Source: Gemmatimonadota bacterium
GTDB taxonomy: Bacteria; Gemmatimonadota; Gemmatimonadetes; Gemmatimonadales; GWC2-71-9
Reading direction: 5' to 3'
Assembly (NCBI GenBank): GCA_003222235.1
Contig: QHVD01000201.1
Span: forward strand, 1 to 5,396
DNA: 5,396 nt
Translations under genes and position numbers: made by a program
Shown here: one piece after another, positions 1 to 4,595 of the stretch
Layout: every line of letters begins with the position of its first letter
How positions within the stretch are numbered: the first letter of the stretch is position 1
Notes under the pieces: model-generated
The model's database searches: none
What the model was told of the DNA's origin: nothing
Seen by the model: the letters and a program-made list of their open reading frames with translations, nothing else

Positions 1-62
1 TGGTCGAGGCGATTGAGGAGAAGCTCGGGCGGAAGCGTGGGGCGCAGGCGCGTAACGAGTAG
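1..62 (+). CDS. C-terminal tail of an unidentified protein (5' end outside window)
   Basis: The frame read from base 3 gives VEAIEEKLGRKRGAQARNE followed by TAG at 60-62. The charged, helix-forming residues (EAIEEKLGRKR) look like a genuine protein C-terminus, and the other plus-strand frame checked here, read from base 1, gives a less protein-like sequence that runs past this stop. Too little is visible to assign a family or function. It ends tail-to-tail with the minus-strand CxxC gene, whose stop lies 54 bp further on. Confidence 0.45.
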   Translation, partial: VEAIEEKLGRKRGAQARNE

Positions 63-95
63 TTGTGCTGGTCGCCGGGCGACACCGGGCTGCCA

Positions 96-115
96 CCGGG
101 CGGCTCGCGGCCCGG
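96..115. terminator. GC-rich hairpin between convergent genes, possible bidirectional terminator
   Basis: CCGGGC at 96-101 and GCCCGG at 110-115 form a perfect 6-bp stem around an 8-nt loop, in the gap between two genes that converge (stops at 62 and 117). There is no T tract on either strand, so this is not a classical intrinsic terminator. The position supports a terminator role, but in DNA this GC-rich a short stem can arise by chance. Confidence 0.25.
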
Positions 116-116
116 G

Positions 117-359
117 TCAGTGGACAAAGCCTGGCGGTCGCCAGCCAGCCTGATAACACTCAGTACAGGTCGGGAACACCCTCGGACTCCCGTTCTCCAT
201 GCCGACGAGACCCCACGTTTCCCTCCAGATGCCACGATCTTCCGCGTCGAGCGGATGGGGATGGCCCACTTCGGTCGGAATGCTCTTGCCGCAATGGGCG
301 CACACCGTGCGGAGCGCGGGATTGGCTTCGGCTCGAAACTGCGATCCCTTCTGCGCCAT
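117..359 (-). CDS. Small protein with two CxxC pairs (putative zinc ribbon), downstream of Rieske ferredoxin
   Basis: This 80-residue protein begins MAQKGSQFRAEAN. It has one Cys pair at C20/C23 (CAHC) and a second at C65/C68 (CTEC), about 40 residues apart, the layout of a four-cysteine zinc-binding fold. Between the pairs lie an acidic/aromatic stretch and a His-Pro-rich segment (GHPHP, residues 32-36). There is no signal peptide or membrane segment, so it should be cytosolic. The start at 359 has GGAG four bases upstream. It begins 45 nt after the Rieske stop on the same strand, so the two genes are probably co-transcribed. A broken copy of its first 13 codons sits beside the second Rieske gene. 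I do not recognise a named family. Zinc or iron binding is inferred from the cysteines alone, and the partner could be the ferredoxin or an unknown protein. Confidence 0.7.
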   Translation of the reverse strand: MAQKGSQFRAEANPALRTVCAHCGKSIPTEVGHPHPLDAEDRGIWRETWGLVGMENGSPRVFPTCTECYQAGWRPPGFVH

Positions 360-404
360 CGCGCTCCACCAAGGCTGGGCGCGGTCCAGCCAGTCCGCTT
401 TGAG

Positions 405-713
405 CTAGACCTCGACCTCTACGTCGGATCCCTGGACGCGCACGGCGTATCGCGCAACGCCGCGTGGGGCTGGCGGCCCGAGCACTGCGCCGGTCTTGAT
501 GTTGTAGATGGCCCCATGCCACGGGCACGTGACCTCCTCGCCCGACACCTCGCCCTCCGAGAGCGGGCCGCCACGGTGGGTGCAGGTGTCGTCGATGGCG
601 TAGAAGCTCCCCTCCAGGTTGAAGAGAGCGATCTTCTTCCCCGCCACCTCGACGCACTTCGCCGCGCCTGGAGCGAGGTCGGCGGTGCTCGCGACCTTGG
701 TGAACTGCGCCAT
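405..713 (-). CDS. Rieske-type [2Fe-2S] ferredoxin (copy 1)
   Basis: This is a 102-residue soluble Rieske ferredoxin. The two cluster-binding motifs are clear: CTHRGG with C44 and H46, and CPWHG with C63 and H66, which ligate a [2Fe-2S] cluster through two Cys and two His. It has no signal peptide or membrane anchor. The length and single-domain layout match the ferredoxin subunits of aromatic-ring dioxygenases and NirD-like proteins, which carry electrons in the cytosol, but no oxygenase or reductase lies in this window, so the partner is unknown. The start at 713 is set by AGGAGG at 719-724 with 5-nt spacing; a longer frame to 761 lacks such a site. The CxxC gene follows 45 nt later, and a DUF420 gene is transcribed divergently. 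A second copy at 4267-4575 differs by three residues (T5I, A17E, I69V). Confidence 0.95.
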   Translation of the reverse strand: MAQFTKVASTADLAPGAAKCVEVAGKKIALFNLEGSFYAIDDTCTHRGGPLSEGEVSGEEVTCPWHGAIYNIKTGAVLGPPAPRGVARYAVRVQGSDVEVEV

Positions 714-839
714 GTGAACCTCCTCGCGACTCGCTGGTAGGGAACCATCGGTCGCTGGCACTGAAGTCTAGCACCCCTTGGTCGCATCGGCCTGCGTCTC
801 GCCCGTGGACACCGCGCCCGCGTCAGGCGAAGATTCGCG
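714..839. promoter_or_regulatory. Divergent intergenic region, Rieske copy 1 / DUF420 gene
   Basis: These 126 bp separate the divergent starts at 713 and 840 and must hold the promoter for the Rieske/CxxC pair, and probably the one for the DUF420 gene. I see no convincing -35/-10 pair and no clear operator. Homology to copy 2 ends at about 733, so the promoter region upstream of the ribosome binding site was not duplicated. Confidence 0.4.
719..724 (-). promoter_or_regulatory. Ribosome binding site of Rieske copy 1
   Basis: AGGAGG on the minus strand lies 5 nt before the ATG at 713. It decides the start of the ferredoxin in favour of the MAQF methionine over the in-frame upstream methionine at 761. 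It lies inside the duplicated segment. Confidence 0.8.
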
Positions 840-1412
840 TTGCCCGTGACGGAAACCACCCCTCTGGCGCCCAGCACGGCCGAAGCGGCCGCCGCGACGG
901 AGCGGCTCGCCGCCTTGGTCATCGGCGCGCTGACTGCCATCGTCATCGGGGGCGTCGCCCTCGTCATCTACGTGCCGCACGGTGGGCACGCGGCTGGGTC
1001 ATCCTGGCTGCCCGCGATCAACGCCGCGCTGAACGCCACGGCGACGGTCCTCCTCGGCAGCGGGTACGTCTTCATCCGCCGCCGCCGCATCGCCGCCCAC
1101 CGGGCGTGCATGATCGCGGCTTTCGCCGCCTCCTCCCTCTTCCTCATCACCTACCTGATCCACCACGCCCGCGTGGGCTCGGTCCCCTTCCACGGTCCGG
1201 CGTGGCTGCGCCCCGTCTACGTCGGGCTGCTCGTCCCGCACATCGTGCTGGCGGCGTTGGTCGTGCCCCTGGCGCTGACGACTATCCACCGCGCCTGGCG
1301 CGGCCGCTTCGACCGTCACCGGCGGCTGGCGCGGGTGACGCTGCCCATCTGGCTCTACGTCTCGGTCAGCGGCGTCCTGGTGTACGTTCTCCTCTACCAC
1401 GCCGGCCGCTGA
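840..1412 (+). CDS. DUF420-family integral membrane protein
   Basis: This protein of about 190 residues has five predicted membrane helices, at roughly residues 22-46, 55-76, 86-106, 123-147 and 165-187. Histidines sit at or near helix ends (SLFLITYLIHH, VPHIVLA, TTIHRAW), and basic loops such as IRRRRIAAHR lie between helices. This pattern, with LPAINAALNATATVLL leading the second helix, is typical of the DUF420 (YozB-like) family. Those proteins are often encoded near cytochrome oxidase assembly genes and may bind haem through their histidines; that role comes from the family and is not shown here. The start is uncertain: TTG at 840 gives the longest form and GTG at 846 is possible, and neither has a strong Shine-Dalgarno. 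It is divergent from the Rieske gene, which hints at a shared redox or respiratory setting. Confidence 0.85.
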   Translation: MPVTETTPLAPSTAEAAAATERLAALVIGALTAIVIGGVALVIYVPHGGHAAGSSWLPAINAALNATATVLLGSGYVFIRRRRIAAHRACMIAAFAASSLFLITYLIHHARVGSVPFHGPAWLRPVYVGLLVPHIVLAALVVPLALTTIHRAWRGRFDRHRRLARVTLPIWLYVSVSGVLVYVLLYHAGR

Positions 1413-1583
1413 ACCCGATTCCGTTCTTCGTCCCGGTGCGGCTCGCCTCGCTTCATCACTTCGACGGTATCGCGCTCCACTTCGCCACTTCGGCTCGGCG
1501 CATCGTGACCGGGCGGCATGCCCCCCCACTTGACGCCCGTCGTCGCCGGAGCATAGCGTCTTGTCCCAGGAAGGAAGGCGCAC
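1413..1583 (+). other. Intergenic region with a degenerate copy of the downstream gene's 3' end
   Basis: This 171-bp gap holds no complete gene. Bases 1449-1485 resemble 2091-2128, near the 3' end of the Phe/Gly/His-rich gene, with about five mismatches and one indel by eye. In one plus-strand frame it reads LHHFDGIALHF, against FHHFHGIAPHF in the gene. The right end carries the ribosome binding site for 1584. No terminator hairpin for the DUF420 gene was recognised. Confidence 0.45.
1573..1578 (+). promoter_or_regulatory. Ribosome binding site of the Phe/Gly/His-rich gene
   Basis: GGAAGG lies within the longer purine run AGGAAGGAAGG (1568-1578), 5 nt before the ATG at 1584. It supports that start, which is directly followed by a signal peptide. 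Confidence 0.65.
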
Positions 1584-2168
1584 ATGAAGGGCTCGATGTG
1601 TGTTGCCCGCGTGCTCTGCCTCCTCCTACTCGCCGGCTCGCCAGCACTGGCTTTCCAAGGCGCGGGCTTTGGCGGTGGGATGCACCTCGGCGGCTTCGGG
1701 GGCGAGATGCACGTCGGCGGCGGGCGGTTCGGCACCGCTTCGGGTTTCCACGGCGGGTTCGGCCCGGCCTTCCACGGCCCCGGCTTCGTCGGCGGTCACT
1801 TCGTCACCCGTCCGGGGGCCTTCCACGGGGGCTTCGATCACTTCCACGGAGGGCTCGCGCACTTCCCCGTCCATCCCGGCTTCGACTTCCGCTTCCACCA
1901 TACCTTCCCTCACCAGTCAGCGTTCTTCTTCAGCTTCGGCCATCCGTTCTTCTTCCCGTCCTCCCGAATCGTCATCGTCAGCCACCCCTTCTTCTTCCCG
2001 CGCTTCGGGTTCTTCGTGAACGCGCCCTTCTTCTGTTTCCCCTGCGGTATCGGCTTCTCGACCGAGGCTATCTTCTTCGACCACATCCACCGCTTCCATC
2101 ATTTCCACGGTATCGCGCCGCACTTCCGCATCGCCGCCGGCTCGCACGCCGTCTTCACCGGCTCGTAG
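1584..2168 (+). CDS. Secreted Phe/Gly/His-rich low-complexity protein
   Basis: This 194-residue protein begins with a classical signal peptide: basic MKGSMCVAR, hydrophobic VLCLLLLAG, and likely cleavage after SPALA (residue 23). There is no lipobox, so it is probably periplasmic or extracellular. The mature part starts Gly-rich (GFGGGMHLGGFGG), continues with FHGG/FHGP-type units and then becomes Phe-rich, with two HPFFFP blocks at about residues 119-124 and 133-138 around an RIVIVS strand. A CFPC pair sits near residues 151-154, followed by a His-rich end (HIHRFHHFHG). Phe makes up 40 of 194 residues by count. Similar Gly/His/Phe-rich exported proteins are frequent in environmental bacteria and have no established function; metal binding by the histidines is possible but unproven. 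The 3' end overlaps the convergent HAD reading frame by 70 bp. Confidence 0.75.
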   Translation: MKGSMCVARVLCLLLLAGSPALAFQGAGFGGGMHLGGFGGEMHVGGGRFGTASGFHGGFGPAFHGPGFVGGHFVTRPGAFHGGFDHFHGGLAHFPVHPGFDFRFHHTFPHQSAFFFSFGHPFFFPSSRIVIVSHPFFFPRFGFFVNAPFFCFPCGIGFSTEAIFFDHIHRFHHFHGIAPHFRIAAGSHAVFTGS

Positions 2169-2824
2169 CGCGACAGACGCCCCTGCGTGTTGGCAAGAAA
2201 CCCTCGGTAGTCTCGGAAATCCGCGAGAACGGTCCGTATCCCGGGTGCTCGGAGTCTCCCGCGAGAGTTGTGGTCGATCCCGATGAACGGGAGCCGCAGC
2301 CGCTGGGCTGCACGCACATCCCAAGGTCCGTCCCCGACGTACACGGCATGCCTTTGGTTGAAGCCGGCGCGTTCAAGGGCGCAGCGCAGGATCGCTACGC
2401 GGTCCGGTTCTTCGTCGCACGCGACGAGAGGGCACTCCCCGATTTCGATGAGTGAGCGGGCGAGCTTGAGACGCGCCGAGTTTTCCCAGCAGCCCGTCGC
2501 GATAGCAATGGCGTGACCGTCCTTTCGTAGGCGGTCGAACATAGTGCCGGCGCCGGCAACTTGGTGCGTCGCGTCGGGTGGGAGTGCCTCATCTAGCATC
2601 TCGATGAACCGGCGGCGCATATCATCGAGCGAACGATTCGCCCTGCCATGCCCGGCGCGACGGAGAGCCTCTTCCGCGATCCCTCGATCCGTAGCGTAGC
2701 GGTATGCGGTCCAGTCGAGGGTGGGGAGCGGAAAGCCGAACGTGTCGAAGAACGCCTGCGCGTAGAGCGAGGCATCAATGTCGGAGGTCCGGGTTTGCGA
2801 TGCAAAAGCCCAACGAGGAGGGTT
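2099..2824 (-). pseudogene. HAD-superfamily hydrolase, 5'-truncated (nucleophile motif missing)
   Basis: From the ATG at 2620 this frame encodes 173 residues with HAD-phosphatase features: motif II in AIAIATGCW (T42), a basic motif III region (ARLKLARS, K52 a candidate), and a clear motif IV in VYVGDGPWDV (D98, D101) followed by the usual hydrophobic strand PFIGI. Family-like sequence continues in frame upstream of that ATG, for example DIDASLYAQAFFDTFGF and the cap-like DWTAYRYATDRGIAEEAL, as far back as about 2794 (TRTSD), yet no ATG, GTG or TTG occurs there before the in-frame stop at 2825-2827. The DxDGT nucleophile motif that should lie just before TRTSD is absent in that frame. The C-terminus runs about 34 residues past the usual family end into the convergent gene. 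The best reading is a gene that lost its 5' end by recombination. A short form starting at 2620 could still be made but should be inactive as a phosphatase. Confidence 0.75.
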
Positions 2825-2988
2825 TCAATCGGCAGGGAGTCTATGTCGTAGACGATTGGCGGTAAATCTACTCTGAGGAGCCCATTCGAGCTATATCCTC
2901 ATCCCCCGTGGCTACCTCGCCAACGTGACCAGCCTGGAGCACGAGCGGTAGAAGCGGGCACACCCCGAGGTCTGCCCGCAAGGTCGGA
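2825..2988. other. Patchwork stretch with short coding-like scraps, no intact gene
   Basis: No complete gene fits here. Between the truncated HAD gene and the Cys-rich gene, two plus-strand stretches look protein-like but are very short. One runs from ATG 2800 to TAA 2863-2865 and includes NRQGVYVVDDWR. The other is an open frame at 2877-2951 ending YILIPRGYLANVTSLEHER. Neither has a convincing ribosome binding site or a recognised family. They may be fragments of genes destroyed when the HAD 5' end was lost. No tRNA or clear terminator was seen. Confidence 0.35.
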
Positions 2989-3855
2989 TCAGCGACAATT
3001 TACCGGACATCCGCAAACGTTCGGGATTCCGTTCGCATCGACTCCGCAACTCTTCCCGCCTGTGCAGTCGGTGCCGTCTTGGCAATAGCAATTGCAGTTT
3101 CCACCGCCGGGTATCGTCGTGGTCGTAGTCCGCACATTGCAGTCCCGGCCGCACACACTGCCGGCGGCGCAACAGACGAGGGGGTTGCCACAGGCGACGG
3201 GCATGGCAGCGGGACAGGGATCCGTACAGCCGCCTTGCCCGCAGGCACTTCCCGGCGTGCAGCAGTAGTCGCCGCAGGCCACCGGATACTGTCCACCGCA
3301 GCAACTTGAGGTGTTGCACGTAGCACCCGAGGGACAACACATTCCATTTGGGCACGCGATGGGGAAGTCAGCAGGACAACCACGTGGCGGGATTGTCGTC
3401 GTGGTTGTAGAAGGATTCGCCACGCACGTCGATGCCCCATGGTCGCAGTAAGGGGTCCCGCGTGGACAGAAGATGGTCCCACAAGCTTCCGTTGTTGGGG
3501 GCTTCGGACGCTGTAGTGGTGCCAACTGCGGGCACTTCACTCCCGGTGGGGGCTGTATCATGCACTGCCCTTGATCGCACTGCTGGCCACCTGGGCAGGG
3601 ATTCAGTCGGCTACAAGGTCTGGCACATTGCGCGTCGGCGGGATTGCCGAGGCAGCTGTACACCATTTCCTTCAGGCACCGCTTGAACAAGCACCCCTTT
3701 ACGAAGACGTTACGACAACGCTCTCTATAGAAGGGGCACGAGGTGTAGCACATGACACGATGGACATGGTTCTCATGGCGGACTGTCTGACGTAACGACG
3801 CGGGAGCAACGGTGGTGATGAGGAATAGAGCAAGCGCGACGAGTAGCTTCTTCAT
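2989..3855 (-). CDS. Secreted cysteine-rich multidomain protein with TTTTTIP linkers
   Basis: This 288-residue protein opens with a signal peptide (MKKLLVALALFLITTVAPAS) and should be exported. It contains 42 cysteines by count, about one residue in seven. Region 1 (about 36-144) has Cys spacings such as CYTSC and CPGGQQCDQGQC. A Thr linker (TTTTTIP, 150-156) leads to region 2 (160-239), three tandem units of about 25 residues ending CCxxGxxCxxxxC. A second TTTTTIP (243-249) leads to a C-terminal Cys domain (254-287) starting CNCYCQDGTDC. Such domains are usually disulfide-braced and extracellular. Domains like these joined by Thr linkers occur in secreted proteins of Binatota and related environmental bacteria, with unknown function; adhesion, surface structure or metal binding are guesses. 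The start at 3855 has AGAGAGGG just upstream and is fixed by the signal peptide. By eye its codons are less GC-biased than those of its neighbours, which may indicate transfer. Confidence 0.85.
   Translation of the reverse strand: MKKLLVALALFLITTVAPASLRQTVRHENHVHRVMCYTSCPFYRERCRNVFVKGCLFKRCLKEMVYSCLGNPADAQCARPCSRLNPCPGGQQCDQGQCMIQPPPGVKCPQLAPLQRPKPPTTEACGTIFCPRGTPYCDHGASTCVANPSTTTTTIPPRGCPADFPIACPNGMCCPSGATCNTSSCCGGQYPVACGDYCCTPGSACGQGGCTDPCPAAMPVACGNPLVCCAAGSVCGRDCNVRTTTTTIPGGGNCNCYCQDGTDCTGGKSCGVDANGIPNVCGCPVNCR
3139..3378 (-). repeat. Three tandem CC-repeats inside the Cys-rich protein
   Basis: Residues 160-185, 186-210 and 214-239 share the pattern C-x3-aromatic/Met-P-[IV]-A-C, then C-C, then G-[AS]-x-C and a final Cys. 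The core lines are FPIACPNGMCCPSGATC, YPVACGDYCCTPGSAC and MPVACGNPLVCCAAGSVC. They occupy about 3301-3378, 3226-3300 and 3139-3216. Conservation is at the protein level, with considerable DNA divergence, so this is an old repeat under structural constraint. Confidence 0.85.
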
Positions 3856-4125
3856 TATCCCTCTCTTGTAGTCACCCTATCGGGGCAGGCGTGGCACGCA
3901 CGTGCGTGGACGGGACCGTCATCTGCCCTCAGGCGCAAAACCTGTGCCGCACGCGGCGCTAGCCTAATGTCAGCCTAGCGAGCACGGACGGTCCCTGAGC
4001 CAGCGGCACTCGCGGCATCTTTGTGACGGGGGCGGCGGAATGCGGACGGGTTGACGCCGTCCCACGGTCCCCGCCGAGGTCGAGTTGCACCGCAGGCGGC
4101 TGGTGGTCTTGGACGCACCTCACTC
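3856..4125. other. Intergenic region upstream of the Cys-rich gene
   Basis: About 270 bp hold no supported gene. The stretch must contain the promoter of the Cys-rich gene (minus strand) and the leader of the DUF3303-like fragment (plus strand). It contains a perfect 14-bp palindrome at 3895-3908 and a 9-bp inverted repeat (GGGACCGTC at 3912-3920, GACGGTCCC at 3987-3995) with a long 66-bp spacer. No standard -35/-10 pair was convincing. Confidence 0.4.
3895..3908. promoter_or_regulatory. Perfect 14-bp palindrome, possible operator
   Basis: CACGCACGTGCGTG reads identically on both strands and sits about 40 bp upstream of the Cys-rich gene start, a typical place for a dimeric regulator to bind. 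There is no loop, so an RNA hairpin or terminator is unlikely. No matching regulator is encoded in the window. Confidence 0.35.
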
Positions 4126-4132
4126 AAGGAGG
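4126..4132 (+). promoter_or_regulatory. Ribosome binding site of the DUF3303-like fragment
   Basis: AAGGAGG, 4 nt before the ATG at 4137, is the strongest plus-strand Shine-Dalgarno noted in the window. It shows that this fragment is the true start of a once-functional gene and not a chance frame. Confidence 0.65.
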
Positions 4133-4136
4133 CCGG

Positions 4137-4265
4137 ATGCAATACATGATCATCGAGCACTTTCGGGACGGCGACCCGCTGCGATTAGCTTCGGCTCGGA
4201 ACTGCGATCCCTTCTGCGCCATCGCCCTCACCAAGGCTCGGCGCGGTCCAGCCAGTCCGCTGTGA
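4137..4265 (+). pseudogene. 5' remnant of a DUF3303-like gene, fused to the duplication edge
   Basis: The frame opens MQYMIIEHFRDGDPLR. This matches from memory the N-terminus of DUF3303-type small proteins (about 90 residues, typically starting M-x-[FY]-M-[VI]-I-E-x-F and continuing PVYRRFR...). After about 15 codons, at 4180-4184, the sequence switches to the duplicated Rieske segment read antisense, giving a meaningless tail of 27 residues to the stop at 4263-4265. The rest of the family sequence is not found in the window, including just after the right end of the duplication at 4596, so this is not a simple insertion into an otherwise preserved gene. The family call rests on a short match; breakage at the repeat edge is directly visible. 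Confidence 0.6.
4184..4222 (-). pseudogene. 5' fragment of the CxxC (putative zinc ribbon) gene
   Basis: The start codon at 4222 and the residues MAQKGSQFRAEAN are identical to the start of the intact gene at 359. Homology then stops at the repeat edge, and the frame runs into unrelated sequence, ending at a TGA at 4124-4126 after 32 residues. Both CxxC pairs are missing, so no functional protein is expected. Its presence shows that copy 2 derives from a Rieske/CxxC arrangement like copy 1. Confidence 0.8.
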
Positions 4266-4266
4266 C

Positions 4267-4575
4267 CTACACCTCGACCTCTACGTCCGACCCCTGGACG
4301 CGCACGGCGTATCGCGCAACGCCGCGTGGGGCGGGCGGCCCGAGCACTGCACCGGTCTTGATGTTGTAGACAGCCCCGTGCCACGGGCACGTGACCTCCT
4401 CGCCCGACACCTCGCCCTCCGAGAGCGGGCCGCCACGGTGCGTGCAGGTGTCGTCAATGGCGTAGAAGCTCCCCTCCAGGTTGAAGAGAGCGATCTTCTT
4501 CCCCGCCACCTCGACGCACTTCGCCTCGCCCGGAGCGAGGTCGGCGGTGCTCGCGACCTTGATGAACTGCGCCAT
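4267..4575 (-). CDS. Rieske-type [2Fe-2S] ferredoxin (copy 2)
   Basis: This 102-residue ferredoxin is identical to copy 1 except for I5, E17 and V69. All four cluster ligands are kept (C44, H46, C63, H66), so it should carry a functional [2Fe-2S] cluster. Its start is fixed by AGGAGG at 4581-4586 with 5-nt spacing. Of the 13 nucleotide differences from copy 1, 10 are silent by hand count, which suggests that both genes have been under selection since the duplication. Unlike copy 1 it has no intact downstream partner, and the DNA upstream of its ribosome binding site is unrelated, so it may be expressed under different conditions. Its electron-transfer partner is unknown. Confidence 0.94.
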   Translation of the reverse strand: MAQFIKVASTADLAPGEAKCVEVAGKKIALFNLEGSFYAIDDTCTHRGGPLSEGEVSGEEVTCPWHGAVYNIKTGAVLGPPAPRGVARYAVRVQGSDVEVEV

Positions 4576-4580
4576 GAGAA

Positions 4581-4586
4581 CCTCCT
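4581..4586 (-). promoter_or_regulatory. Ribosome binding site of Rieske copy 2
   Basis: AGGAGG on the minus strand, 5 nt before the ATG at 4575, is placed exactly as in copy 1. It is nearly the last element conserved before the duplication ends at about 4595. Confidence 0.8.
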
Positions 4587-4595
4587 TCCGACTCG

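Larger units (their letters stand above)
321..733. repeat. Segmental duplication, copy 1 (Rieske locus)
   Basis: This segment matches 4184-4595 in the same orientation. It spans the first 13 codons of the CxxC gene, the 45-nt gap, the whole Rieske gene and its ribosome binding site, and stops about 20 bp upstream of the start codon. By hand alignment the ferredoxin part differs at 13 of 309 positions, and the 84 bp to its left differ by six substitutions and one indel. No terminal inverted repeats or target-site duplications are visible at the edges, so it does not look like an insertion sequence. Confidence 0.93.
4184..4595. repeat. Segmental duplication, copy 2 (Rieske locus)
   Basis: This is the direct repeat of 321-733. 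The left edge falls inside the DUF3303-like gene and cuts the CxxC gene after its 13th codon. The right edge lies about 20 bp upstream of the ferredoxin start, just beyond the ribosome binding site. No terminal inverted repeats or flanking target duplications are visible. Confidence 0.93.

Noticed and set aside
160..774. Long minus-strand open frame of 204 codons over the Rieske and CxxC genes
   Set aside because: It is an out-of-frame shadow of two genes with clear motifs; its Arg/Gly/His-rich composition is typical of shifted GC-rich coding DNA.
1106..2455. Long plus-strand open frame of 449 codons
   Set aside because: It crosses the DUF420 gene, an intergenic gap, the secreted-protein gene and the antisense HAD frame, with Arg/Pro-rich composition and no domain. 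It is a GC-driven shadow frame.
2800..2865. A 21-codon plus-strand gene starting at ATG 2800
   Set aside because: It is too short and has no ribosome binding site or family match; kept only as a possible scrap.
2593..2880. VYDIDS in another minus frame (about 2835-2855) as the missing HAD motif I after a simple frameshift
   Set aside because: It resembles DxDGT only loosely (DIDSL), and its distance to the downstream HAD sequence is about ten residues too long, so a single frameshift does not rebuild the expected N-terminus.
3912..3995. 9-bp inverted repeat GGGACCGTC / GACGGTCCC
   Set aside because: A 66-bp spacer and GC-rich context make chance likely; it has no T tract and is not placed as a terminator.
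321..4595. The two Rieske copies as ends of a composite transposon
   Set aside because: There is no transposase, no terminal inverted repeats and no target-site duplication; the repeats are in direct orientation and carry a normal gene.
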